From Thiobacillus sp. (GTDB taxonomy: Bacteria > Pseudomonadota > Gammaproteobacteria > Burkholderiales > Thiobacillaceae), in assembly GCA_020216925.1 (NCBI GenBank), contig JAIWOL010000098.1, positions 1 through 16,762 of the forward strand: a stretch of DNA of 16,762 nucleotides. The letters are read 5' to 3'. The position numbers were made by a program, and so were the translations under genes. Shown here piece by piece: positions 7,718-15,451 of the stretch (position 1 is the stretch's first letter; the number at the start of each line of letters is the position of its first letter). The notes under the pieces were generated by a model. That model was not told where the DNA came from and searched no databases. It was given only the letters and a program-made list of their open reading frames with translations.

Positions 7718-8289
7718 AACACCTGGACATGCGACGCCGCATTGCCCATGCAGCCGCCCGCCTGCTGGCAGAGGACGGCAGCCTGGATTACGGCAGCGCC
7801 AAGCGCAAGGCCGCACGACAGCTTGGGGCGCCCGACAGCGGCAACCTGCCAGACAATCAACAGATCGAGGAAGCCCTGCGCAGTTATCAGGCGCTTTATC
7901 GGGCGGACGAAACCCGTGCGCGGCTGGCGACACTTCGTCAGACCGCGATCGAATACATGGAGCAGCTCGCCGCGTTCGATCCCCACCTCACGGGCTCGGT
8001 TCTGAACGGCACGGCGAGCCCGCACGCCGACATCAACCTGCAACTCTTCACAGACGACCAGAAGGATGTCGAGTTCATGCTGATGCGCCTTGGCACGCCC
8101 TACCGGGCGGGCGAATACCGCCCCGCCGAGACCGGAGGCCGCAGTTATCCGCGATTTCTCATCGACGACGCCCGCGCCCCCGTCGATCTGGTGGTTTTCC
8201 CGGCTGCGGAGCTGCGCGGCATGAAACGCCTGCAAGCCGACGGCACCCCGAAGCGCGCACGATTGCCCCAGGTACGCGAATTGACCTGA
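7714..8289 (+). CDS. Nucleotidyltransferase-like protein of unknown function
   Basis: I cannot assign a precise function to this 191-aa soluble protein. The N-terminal part (~1-75) is helical and charged. The middle has a pattern like the minimal nucleotidyltransferase fold: TGSVLNGT (Gly94-Ser95), then ADINLQLF, and later a conserved-looking PVDLVVF (Asp158). In active enzymes the middle motif is normally Asp-x-Asp; here it is Asp106-Ile-Asn108, so catalysis may be lost or altered. I recall similar ~190-aa proteins in betaproteobacteria that are sometimes labelled UDP-N-acetylmuramate-alanine ligase, but it is far too short and lacks the Mur ligase ATP motif. Its ATG overlaps the mrcA stop (ATGA), so it is probably co-expressed with PBP1A. 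The gene itself is very likely real; its function is open. Confidence 0.75.
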   Translation: MKHLDMRRRIAHAAARLLAEDGSLDYGSAKRKAARQLGAPDSGNLPDNQQIEEALRSYQALYRADETRARLATLRQTAIEYMEQLAAFDPHLTGSVLNGTASPHADINLQLFTDDQKDVEFMLMRLGTPYRAGEYRPAETGGRSYPRFLIDDARAPVDLVVFPAAELRGMKRLQADGTPKRARLPQVRELT

Positions 8290-8306
8290 CCCGCCAGAAC
8301 CGGGTT

Positions 8307-8322
8307 TGGCACGGAAGATGCT
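8307..8322 (+). promoter_or_regulatory. Sigma-54 (RpoN) promoter of epsB-prsK-prsR
   Basis: TGGCACGGAAGATGCT matches the -24/-12 consensus TGGCACG-N4-TTGCW with a single mismatch (A for the first T of the -12 box). The invariant GG (8308-8309) and GC (8320-8321) are spaced exactly as required. Transcription would start near 8333, 23 bases before the epsB GTG. Such a promoter needs an AAA+ activator, and PrsR, encoded in the same operon, is one. A 5-bp inverted repeat ACCCG...CGGGT (8289-8305) lies just upstream. Confidence 0.8.
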
Positions 8323-8355
8323 GAACCTCCTGCACCCTGTTTCGACCCGAAAACC

Positions 8356-9750
8356 GTGATTCGTTTTTTCCGACACTACGTTCCACTCAACCTGCTGTTG
8401 CTGGTTGCGCTCGAAGCCTTGATCCTGGGCGGCGCAATGTATCTGGGGGTGAGTGCGCGGTTTATCGACAGCACCACGCTCCCCGACGCCGTTCAACCAC
8501 TGCTGCCCAAGACGCTGACCTTCACGCTGGTGATGCTGGGCCTGATGACGGCCAGCGGCCTGTACGACATCGAATCCCAGGGCGGCGTCCGCGCCTTGCT
8601 GCACCGTCTCGGCCTCAGCTTTGGCCTGGGTCTGGTGGCCATGAGCCTTCTGTTCTATTTTTTCCCGGCCCTGCTGGTCGGACGAGGGGCCTTCCTGCTG
8701 TCGTTTGGGCTGGCCCTGCTCGGCATTCTGCTCTCGCGGGCGCTCTTCATCCGCTGGGCGCGTGCCGGCGCACTCAAAACGCGGGCGCTCGTCATCGGCA
8801 CCGGCAGTCGGGCCGCCCATGTCGAGGCCCTGCTCGCCAAGCGCGGCCATACCAGCAACACCCAGATCGTGGGTTACCTGCCCATGGGCGGGAGTCACCA
8901 TTTCGTCGACCATGCTCGAATTCTCGACACCCAGGAATCCCTGACGGAGCTTGCCAGCCGCCTGCAGATCAGTGAAATCATCCTGGCGGTACGCGATCGG
9001 CGGGGCGGCGGCATCCCGGTTCAGGCCCTGCTCGAATGCAAGCTGCGCGGCATCAACATAATCGAGCTGTCGAGTTTTTTCGAGCGCGAAAACGGCCACC
9101 TGCAGCTCGATTCCATGAATGCCAGCTGGATGATCCTGGCAGAAGGCTTCACGCAGGGCATGTTGCGCGACACGGTCAAACGCCTGTTCGACCTGCTGGT
9201 GAGCGCAACCATGCTGTTCTTCACGCTGCCGGTGATGGCGCTGACGGCCCTGCTGATCAAACTGGAGAGCCCCGGCCCGATCCTGTATCGACAGGAGCGC
9301 GTAGGCCAGGGCGGCCGCAGTTTCACCATTTTCAAGTTCCGCAGCATGTGCGTGGACGCCGAAAAGGACGGCAGACCCCGCTGGGCCGGCCAGAACGACA
9401 GCCGCGTCACGCTGGTGGGCCGGTTCATCCGCCGCACCCGCATCGATGAACTGCCGCAGATTTTCAACGTTTTCTTTGGCGAGATGAGCTTTGTGGGGCC
9501 GCGTCCCGAGCGCCCCTATTTCGTGCAGGATCTCACGCAGAAAATTCCGTATTACGGCATTCGTCATACCGTCAAACCCGGCATCACCGGCTGGGCGCAG
9601 GTGCGTTACCCTTACGGCGCCACCGACGAGGACGCCATGCACAAACTGCAGTACGACCTTTACTACGTGAAAAACCACAGTCTTTTCCTCGATCTGATGA
9701 TCCTGTTTCAGACTGCCCAGGTAGTGCTGTGGGGCAAGGGCGTGCGCTAG
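8356..9750 (+). CDS. epsB: EpsB-type exopolysaccharide sugar transferase, PEP-CTERM system
   Basis: This is a polyisoprenyl-phosphate hexose-1-phosphate transferase, which loads the first sugar phosphate onto undecaprenyl phosphate to begin exopolysaccharide synthesis. The 464-aa product has about four N-terminal membrane helices (~11-131), a Rossmann-like CoA-binding domain (~140-240, ALVIGTGSRAAHVEALL), a further membrane segment (~279-301) and the catalytic bacterial sugar transferase domain (~272-460). Motifs include ERVGQGGRSFTIFKFRSM, RIDELPQ, MSFVGPRPERP and KPGITGWAQV. The N-terminus (IRFFRHYVPLNLLLL) and overall form match the PEP-CTERM-associated EpsB family. The start is GTG at 8356, without a clear Shine-Dalgarno site. 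A sigma-54 promoter lies upstream, and prsK begins 18 bases after the stop. The exact sugar cannot be told from sequence. Confidence 0.93.
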   Translation: MIRFFRHYVPLNLLLLVALEALILGGAMYLGVSARFIDSTTLPDAVQPLLPKTLTFTLVMLGLMTASGLYDIESQGGVRALLHRLGLSFGLGLVAMSLLFYFFPALLVGRGAFLLSFGLALLGILLSRALFIRWARAGALKTRALVIGTGSRAAHVEALLAKRGHTSNTQIVGYLPMGGSHHFVDHARILDTQESLTELASRLQISEIILAVRDRRGGGIPVQALLECKLRGINIIELSSFFERENGHLQLDSMNASWMILAEGFTQGMLRDTVKRLFDLLVSATMLFFTLPVMALTALLIKLESPGPILYRQERVGQGGRSFTIFKFRSMCVDAEKDGRPRWAGQNDSRVTLVGRFIRRTRIDELPQIFNVFFGEMSFVGPRPERPYFVQDLTQKIPYYGIRHTVKPGITGWAQVRYPYGATDEDAMHKLQYDLYYVKNHSLFLDLMILFQTAQVVLWGKGVR

Positions 9751-9768
9751 ACGCCGCCCGCCGCCCTC

Positions 9769-11835
9769 ATGGCCGATACGCTCTTTCTGCTGGCAGCCGC
9801 AGGATATGCCCTGGCGGCGCTGGCCTATCTGGTGCTTGCCGGACTGATCGTTGCCAGCTGGCGCAAACGCCCGCATGGCCGCATCCTCGCAACGGCAGCC
9901 GCGCTCACCGCACTCTGGGGAGGCGCGCTGGTCGTGGGCGAAACGCTGCACCTCTCAAGCGGCAGCCTGATCGCGCTCGAAGCCGCCCGGAATGGGGCGT
10001 GGCTGGCCTTGCTCTTCCACATCCTCCAGCTTCGCCTGCCGCCGGGCGCGCTACTGCCCATGCCTCTGCGGCTGCTGCGCGCTTTCGGACTGCTGCTGGT
10101 GGCCAGCCTGATGCTGGGGGGGTGGCTGGTTCCCAACCTGCCCGCCATGGAATGGCTGCATTTGCAGGCCCTGGTGGTGCTGACGGTGATAGGGCTGGTC
10201 CTCGTGGAGCAGGTATACCGGGGAAGCCGTCGCGAGGACCGCTGGGCCATCAAGTTTCTCTGCCTCGGTCTGGGCGGGTTCTTTCTCTACGATTTTTACC
10301 TGTACGCGCATGCCGCACTGTTCCAGGCGCTGGATGCCCACGTATGGGCTGCGCGCGGCTATGCCGTGGCGCTGGTCGCGCCCTTGATCGCCGTGTCGGC
10401 GGCGCGCAACCCGAACTGGGCGGCGCCCGTGAATCTGTCCCGCAGCATGGCATTCCACACGGCCAGCCTGCTTGGCGCGGGGGCCTACCTGCTGCTGATG
10501 GCAGGGGCAGGCTATTACCTCAAACTATTTGGCGGCGAGTGGGGCAACGTGGTGCGGAACGTGTTCATTTTCGCAGCCGGCCTGATGCTCATCCTGCTGA
10601 TGGTATCGGGCACGTTGCGTGCCCGCTTGCGGGTGTTCATGTCCAAGCATTTTTTCAGCTACCGCTACGATTACCGTGAGGAATGGCTGAATTTCACCCG
10701 CACCCTGACTGAAGGCCAACCCGGCGAGCAACTCTGCGAGCGTGCCGTGGAAGCGCTGGCGAGGCTGCTCGAAAGCCCCGGCGGCGCGCTCTGGATGCGC
10801 GAAGGCAATGCCGCGTACCAGCGCGCGAGCCACTGGAACTGGGCCGACCTGCAGGGCACCGTGCCCGCGGATTCGGCTTTCCTCAAATGGCTGGCTGAAA
10901 AACAGTGGGTCATCGATCTGGACGAAATGCAGACCCGGCGTGATCTGTATGGGGATCTTGATCTCCCCGCCTGGATCCGGCAGGCCGGAGACGCCTGGCT
11001 GATCGTGCCGCTGATGCTGCACGACGAGCTGCTGGGGTTTGTTGTGCTGAAACACTCGATCGCCAAGGTGACGTTCAACTGGGAAGTGAGTGACCTGCTC
11101 AAGGTTGCCGCCCGCCAGGCAGCGGCGCATCTGTCACAGATGCGCGCGTCCAACCAGTTGATCGTGGCGCGGCAGTTCGAATCCTTCAACCGCACCACCA
11201 CCTTTGTCATTCACGACCTGAAGAATCTCATCGCCCAGCTCTCCCTGCTGCTCGCCAACGCGGAAAAACATCAGCACAACCCTGAATTTCAGGCCGACAT
11301 GCTGGAAACCGTCGAAAACGCCGTGACCCGGATGAACAAGGTGCTGACACAACTGCGACACACCGGCAGCGAATCGCTGGAATCAATTCCCCTTTCCGAC
11401 ATCCTGACCGAAGCCGTGGCCAGCAAGCGCGCATTCAAGCTGCGTCCCACGCTCGACCTGCCTCCGCCCACGCTGCGCGTGCGGGCAGAAAAGGAACGCC
11501 TGACACGCGCCCTGGGCCACCTCGTGCAGAATGCGCTCGAAGCCACGCCTGCCGACGGCTCGGTGACCGTGCGCGGCTACGCCGCGGGAGACACCGCAGT
11601 CATAGACATCACAGACACGGGATGCGGCATGGACGAGAATTTCATCCGCACCCGCCTGTTCGCGCCCTTTGATTCCACCAAGGGTGCCGGCATGGGCATT
11701 GGCGCCTACGAGTGCCGCGAAACCCTGCGCGCACTCGGCGGCACCGTCGAAGTACACAGCCAACCCGGACAGGGAACGCAGTTCCGTCTCAGCCTGCCGC
11801 TGGACGATAATGCGCAACGAGGACACATCGCATGA
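9769..11835 (+). CDS. prsK: PEP-CTERM system membrane histidine kinase PrsK
   Basis: PrsK is the sensor kinase of the two-component pair associated with XrtA exosortase and PEP-CTERM genes; in Zoogloea PrsK/PrsR with RpoN controls such genes and floc formation. The 688-aa product begins with about eight hydrophobic helices (~5-282), then a GAF-like domain (~315-455) and the kinase core. The H-box is TFVIHDLKNLIAQ with His482. The ATPase motifs are the N-box LVQNALEA (Asn588), G1 DTGCGMDENF (616-625), F-box LFAPFDSTKG (630-639) and G2 GMGIGAYE (641-648). The asparagine after HDLK and the FDSTKGAGMGIG stretch resemble the PrsK family. The ATG is 18 bases after epsB, and the stop overlaps prsR as ATGA. 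The signal sensed is unknown. Confidence 0.93.
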   Translation: MADTLFLLAAAGYALAALAYLVLAGLIVASWRKRPHGRILATAAALTALWGGALVVGETLHLSSGSLIALEAARNGAWLALLFHILQLRLPPGALLPMPLRLLRAFGLLLVASLMLGGWLVPNLPAMEWLHLQALVVLTVIGLVLVEQVYRGSRREDRWAIKFLCLGLGGFFLYDFYLYAHAALFQALDAHVWAARGYAVALVAPLIAVSAARNPNWAAPVNLSRSMAFHTASLLGAGAYLLLMAGAGYYLKLFGGEWGNVVRNVFIFAAGLMLILLMVSGTLRARLRVFMSKHFFSYRYDYREEWLNFTRTLTEGQPGEQLCERAVEALARLLESPGGALWMREGNAAYQRASHWNWADLQGTVPADSAFLKWLAEKQWVIDLDEMQTRRDLYGDLDLPAWIRQAGDAWLIVPLMLHDELLGFVVLKHSIAKVTFNWEVSDLLKVAARQAAAHLSQMRASNQLIVARQFESFNRTTTFVIHDLKNLIAQLSLLLANAEKHQHNPEFQADMLETVENAVTRMNKVLTQLRHTGSESLESIPLSDILTEAVASKRAFKLRPTLDLPPPTLRVRAEKERLTRALGHLVQNALEATPADGSVTVRGYAAGDTAVIDITDTGCGMDENFIRTRLFAPFDSTKGAGMGIGAYECRETLRALGGTVEVHSQPGQGTQFRLSLPLDDNAQRGHIA

Positions 11836-13184
11836 GCGACGCCAAACAGAAAATCCTGCTGGTAGAAGACGATCCCGGCCTGCAAAAGCAGCTCAAGTGG
11901 AGCCTGGCGAATTACGAACTCGTGGTTGCATCCGACCGCGACAGCGCCATTGCCCAGTTGCGCCGTCATGAACCGCCCGTGGTGCTGCTCGACCTTGGCT
12001 TGCCGCCCGACGCTGATGGCGCGACCGAAGGGCTGGCCGCACTCCAGCAGATTCTCTCGCTTGCCCCCGCAACCAAGGTCATCGTCGTCACCGGCAATCT
12101 GGATCGTGCCAATGCCGTACAGGCCATCCGTCTGGGCGCCTACGACTTCTTCCAGAAACCCTTCGATCCCGATGTGCTGGCCCTGATGATCGCTCGCGCC
12201 CTGCATGTCCACGCACTGGAAATCGAGAACCGGAACCTGATCGCAAAACAGGGGGGCTCGCCACTCGCCGGACTCCTCACCGCCAGCGACACCATGCTCA
12301 AGGTATGCCGCACCGTGGAAAAAGTCGCGCCCGCCAACGCCACCGTGCTGTTGCTGGGTGAATCCGGCACCGGCAAAGAAGTGCTCGCGCGGGGCGTGCA
12401 CGAACTCTCGCCGCGCGCCAGCAAGCGTTTCGTCGCCATCAACTGCGCGGCCATTCCCGACACCTTGCTGGAATCCGAACTGTTCGGCTACGAAAAAGGC
12501 GCCTTCACCGGCGCCGCCAAACAGACCATCGGCCGCATCGAATACGCCAACGACGGCACGCTGTTTCTGGATGAAATCGGCGATCTGCCCATGCCCTTGC
12601 AGGCCAAACTGCTGCGCTTCCTGCAGGAAAGGGTGATCGAACGCCTGGGTGGGCGTGGCGAGATTCCGGTCGATGTGCGTGTCGTCTGCGCCACCCACCG
12701 CGACCTGGCCGGCATGATCCGCGAAGGCAGTTTCCGCGAAGACCTGTATTACCGCCTGTCCGAAATCACCGTGAAAATCCCTCCGCTGCGTGAACGACCG
12801 GGTGACGCCGTGCTGCTGGCGCAGGCTTTCCTCGAACGTTACGCGCGCGAACTGGGACGCAGCATCAAAGGATTCACCGCCGATGCGCTTGCCGCACTCG
12901 AATCCCACGCCTGGCCGGGCAACGTGCGCGAAATGGAAAACCTCATCAAGCGCGCCGCCATCATGGCCGACGGCACGCAAATCACCGCTGCCGACCTGGG
13001 CCTGGACGCAAGCGAGGCAGAACCGCAGCCTTTCAACCTGCGCCGGGCCCGCGAAAACGCCGAACGTCTCGCCATCAGCCGTGCGCTTGCCCACACCGAC
13101 GGCAGCATCGCGCAGGCCGCCGAACTGCTCGGCATCACGCGTCCTACGCTGTACGACCTGATGACGAAGATTGGGCTGAAGTAA
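11832..13184 (+). CDS. prsR: PEP-CTERM system sigma-54-dependent response regulator PrsR
   Basis: PrsR is an NtrC-type transcription factor that, once phosphorylated by PrsK, remodels RNA polymerase with sigma-54. The 450-aa product has an N-terminal receiver domain (~6-122; acidic Glu12-Asp13-Asp14, phospho-acceptor Asp54 in VVLLDLGLP, Lys109 in FFQKPF). The AAA+ domain (~145-375) carries Walker A GESGTGKE (176-183), the sigma-54 contact loop GAFTGA (223-228), Walker B TLFLDEIGDLP with Asp247-Glu248, and FREDLYYRL. A Fis-type helix-turn-helix (~405-450) ends in AELLGITRPTLYDLMTKIGL. All motifs needed for sigma-54 activation are intact. It is coupled to prsK by ATGA. Its last 41 bases overlap the convergent exporter gene. 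Likely targets include the sigma-54 promoter at 8307 and unseen PEP-CTERM genes. Confidence 0.95.
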   Translation: MSDAKQKILLVEDDPGLQKQLKWSLANYELVVASDRDSAIAQLRRHEPPVVLLDLGLPPDADGATEGLAALQQILSLAPATKVIVVTGNLDRANAVQAIRLGAYDFFQKPFDPDVLALMIARALHVHALEIENRNLIAKQGGSPLAGLLTASDTMLKVCRTVEKVAPANATVLLLGESGTGKEVLARGVHELSPRASKRFVAINCAAIPDTLLESELFGYEKGAFTGAAKQTIGRIEYANDGTLFLDEIGDLPMPLQAKLLRFLQERVIERLGGRGEIPVDVRVVCATHRDLAGMIREGSFREDLYYRLSEITVKIPPLRERPGDAVLLAQAFLERYARELGRSIKGFTADALAALESHAWPGNVREMENLIKRAAIMADGTQITAADLGLDASEAEPQPFNLRRARENAERLAISRALAHTDGSIAQAAELLGITRPTLYDLMTKIGLK

Positions 13185-15438
13185 CGCGGTGCCGCCAGCC
13201 CAACAGGGCCGGCATGAGAAGCAGCTCGAATATCTGCCCTGCAAACAGACCCACCGCGCACAGCATGCCGAAATGCGCGGTAGGCCTGAAATCCGACAGT
13301 CCCAACAGACTGAATTGCGCAATCAGCACGATGGAAATGGCGACCACGGCCCGCCCCGAACTCTCCACGCTGCGGATGATCGCGAACACCGGCCCCACCC
13401 CGCGCTTCAGGCGATCGAGATAGCCGTGATAGAGATGGATGGTGTCGTCGACCGTTATCCCCAGAATCACGCCGGCAATCAGCACGGTTGCCATGTCCAG
13501 CCAGATGTCGGCGGTGCCCATGATGACGAACACGAAAAACAGCGGCGCCAGATTGGGCACCAGGCAAATCAATGCCCCACGCAGCGACCTGAAAAGGATG
13601 GTCAGCAGCAACAGGATCTGCAGGAAAGCCGAAGCAAAGCTCTTGATCTGCCCATCGACGATGCGGTCCTCCTGATCGGAAAACAGACGCCCGAAACCGG
13701 CCACGTCGACCTTGACCCCCGTGATGCCTTGCCGGGCAGCCTGTTCGCGGACACGTTCGATCACACTGCCGATTTCGTTGGCCCCATGCACGTTCAGGCT
13801 CATCACGATCCGTGCGCGTGCGAAATCGCGGTTGACGATCTCGTAGAGATCGCGGCCGTCGTATATCAGCAGCAACTGCTCGATAAGTTTGCGATCCGAA
13901 GGCAGGGCGGCGTCTCCAAGTTTCTCGCCCTGAAACGCCTCGTTCATTTCTTCCAGCATGTCGACGATCGAAATCGCGCGATCGATTTCCGGTTGCCGTT
14001 CGATCCAGCGCTGAAAATCGCGTATCTGCGCGAGCCGCACCGGGTCCTTGAGGCTGTCCCGCCCACTGCCCGTCAGCACCACCTCTAGGCTCGTCACCCC
14101 GGAAAGCTTGGCCTCGATTTCAGCGGTGCTTCGGCTGATAGTGTGATCCGGCGCGAAGAACTCGATCAGGTTGGTCTCGACCTTGACCTGCAAAACCAGC
14201 GGGATGCAGACCACCACGAGCATCGCAGCGCCACCCAGCACCCATTTCGCATGCCGCAGGCTGAATATCGCCAGAAAAGCGGCAATGTGCCGCGCATACG
14301 CCAGCCCCGAACGGCGGCGGGGCCAGCGTGGGGCGTCCCACTTCAGCAGTATGGGTGGAACCAGCAGGAAAACCACCACGAAAACCATCAGGGTGCCAAT
14401 CGCGCCCGACAAGCCAAATGTCTGAACCGGCGGAATATCCACCCAGAGCAGGCTCAGCAATCCCGCGCCGGTCGTCAGCACGTTGAACAGACCGGGCTTG
14501 AAGGTTTCGGACAGCGCCCGGCGGATGCGCAAAGGACGTGGCAGCAGTGCCACCCTGGCGCGCTGGATGGCAGCGTACAAATGCAGAAGCGTGGCGGTCG
14601 TGTAGGCCGCCATGAGGGTGGGAATCATGGCGGCGATGGGCGTGTAGGGTTGGCCAGACATCACCAGGCCGGCCACACTGGCGGACACAACCGCCCCCAT
14701 GGCCAATCCGCCGATGATCACCGGTCGAATTCGTCCCACCACCCAGGCGAGCAAGGCCAGCCCGATCACCACGGTCAAGGGGATGAAAATCGCGCTGTCA
14801 CGCCACAGCGAGCGCAATTCCTCGACCGTCTGCGCCACCGTGCCTGCAATCGCGCGCTGCTGTTCCTTCAACCCCTCTTTGACGATCGCCTCTTCGAGCG
14901 CAATCTGGATCGCGCGGCGGGCAAGGCTCTCCTTCAATATTTTGGGACGCACCACCAGCGCAATCGCGCGGCCATCGCGCGACGCCAGCAGCCCCGGCGC
15001 AAACCTGTCGCTCAACACCCGCTCGCGCCACGCCTCCGGGGTTCTGGATTCGAGCGCCGCGGGATCGATCAGCGGTGAAACCGAGAAACCATCGTCGGTC
15101 GCGTCGATATGTTCGGCCGTGGTCAGCGTCAGCACACGATCAACCCCGGGATGCGCCTGCATGGTCTCGGCCAGACGATGCAGGGATGCGAGAAAGGCTG
15201 GCGTATAGATCGCTTTGCCTTCAAACAGCACGATCAGGGTTTCATCGCCCGGAAATTCCTCGAACAGCGCTTTGCGCAGCTCGATGACCGGCGCGTCCTC
15301 GGGAGAATAGATGTCTGCCGCGTTGTTGAAGTGAATCTTGAGCAGGAAAGGCAGCGAAACCAGCTGGATGCCGAGCAACAAAATCAGGGCCAGCCATGGT
15401 GGCAACATGCGCCGCCCTTCGATCCAGGGTTTCAGCAT
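13144..15438 (-). CDS. MMPL/RND-family membrane exporter
   Basis: This is a predicted RND-superfamily exporter of the MMPL-like branch (COG1033 type), substrate unknown. The 764-aa product shows the duplicated RND layout: TM1 (~14-34), a periplasmic loop (~35-215), five or six helices (~218-365), TM7 (~398-415), a second periplasmic loop (~416-600) and a C-terminal helix bundle (~610-750). The C-terminal half carries GVILGITVDDTIHLYHGY, with acidic residues expected in the proton relay. The equivalent N-terminal helix reads MAAYTTATLLHLY and has no acidic residue. The ATG at 15438 follows the upstream barrel gene by 13 bases, with only a weak ribosome site. The 3' end runs 41 bp into prsR, adding a Ser-rich tail (SAQSSSSGRTA). 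It could move lipids, polysaccharide precursors or small hydrophobic molecules. Confidence 0.9.
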   Translation of the reverse strand: MLKPWIEGRRMLPPWLALILLLGIQLVSLPFLLKIHFNNAADIYSPEDAPVIELRKALFEEFPGDETLIVLFEGKAIYTPAFLASLHRLAETMQAHPGVDRVLTLTTAEHIDATDDGFSVSPLIDPAALESRTPEAWRERVLSDRFAPGLLASRDGRAIALVVRPKILKESLARRAIQIALEEAIVKEGLKEQQRAIAGTVAQTVEELRSLWRDSAIFIPLTVVIGLALLAWVVGRIRPVIIGGLAMGAVVSASVAGLVMSGQPYTPIAAMIPTLMAAYTTATLLHLYAAIQRARVALLPRPLRIRRALSETFKPGLFNVLTTGAGLLSLLWVDIPPVQTFGLSGAIGTLMVFVVVFLLVPPILLKWDAPRWPRRRSGLAYARHIAAFLAIFSLRHAKWVLGGAAMLVVVCIPLVLQVKVETNLIEFFAPDHTISRSTAEIEAKLSGVTSLEVVLTGSGRDSLKDPVRLAQIRDFQRWIERQPEIDRAISIVDMLEEMNEAFQGEKLGDAALPSDRKLIEQLLLIYDGRDLYEIVNRDFARARIVMSLNVHGANEIGSVIERVREQAARQGITGVKVDVAGFGRLFSDQEDRIVDGQIKSFASAFLQILLLLTILFRSLRGALICLVPNLAPLFFVFVIMGTADIWLDMATVLIAGVILGITVDDTIHLYHGYLDRLKRGVGPVFAIIRSVESSGRAVVAISIVLIAQFSLLGLSDFRPTAHFGMLCAVGLFAGQIFELLLMPALLGWRHRVTSAQSSSSGRTA

Positions 15439-15451
15439 GGCGGATACGGCA

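Noticed and set aside
8289..8306. ACCCG...CGGGTT as a terminator after the nucleotidyltransferase-like gene
   Set aside because: The stem is only 5 bp with a 7-base loop and just three T residues follow; read-through from mrcA into epsB remains possible.
7621..9951. Minus-strand open frame of 776 codons
   Set aside because: It lies antisense to the end of mrcA, the nucleotidyltransferase-like gene, all of epsB and the start of prsK. Its composition (Gln, His, Arg, Gly rich) is that of a shadow frame in GC-rich DNA, and it resembles no family.
13194..13213. Hairpin after prsR (GCCAGCCC / AACA / GGGCCGGC)
   Set aside because: There is a mismatch on the plus strand and no T run follows on either strand, so I do not call it a terminator.
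11706..13322. Minus-strand open frame of 538 codons
   Set aside because: It is antisense to prsR, whose motifs are complete; the translation is low-complexity and has no recognisable domain.
13189..15078. Plus-strand frames of ~300 codons at 13189-14088 and 14143-15078
   Set aside because: Both are antisense to the exporter and rich in Gln, His and Arg, with no family resemblance.
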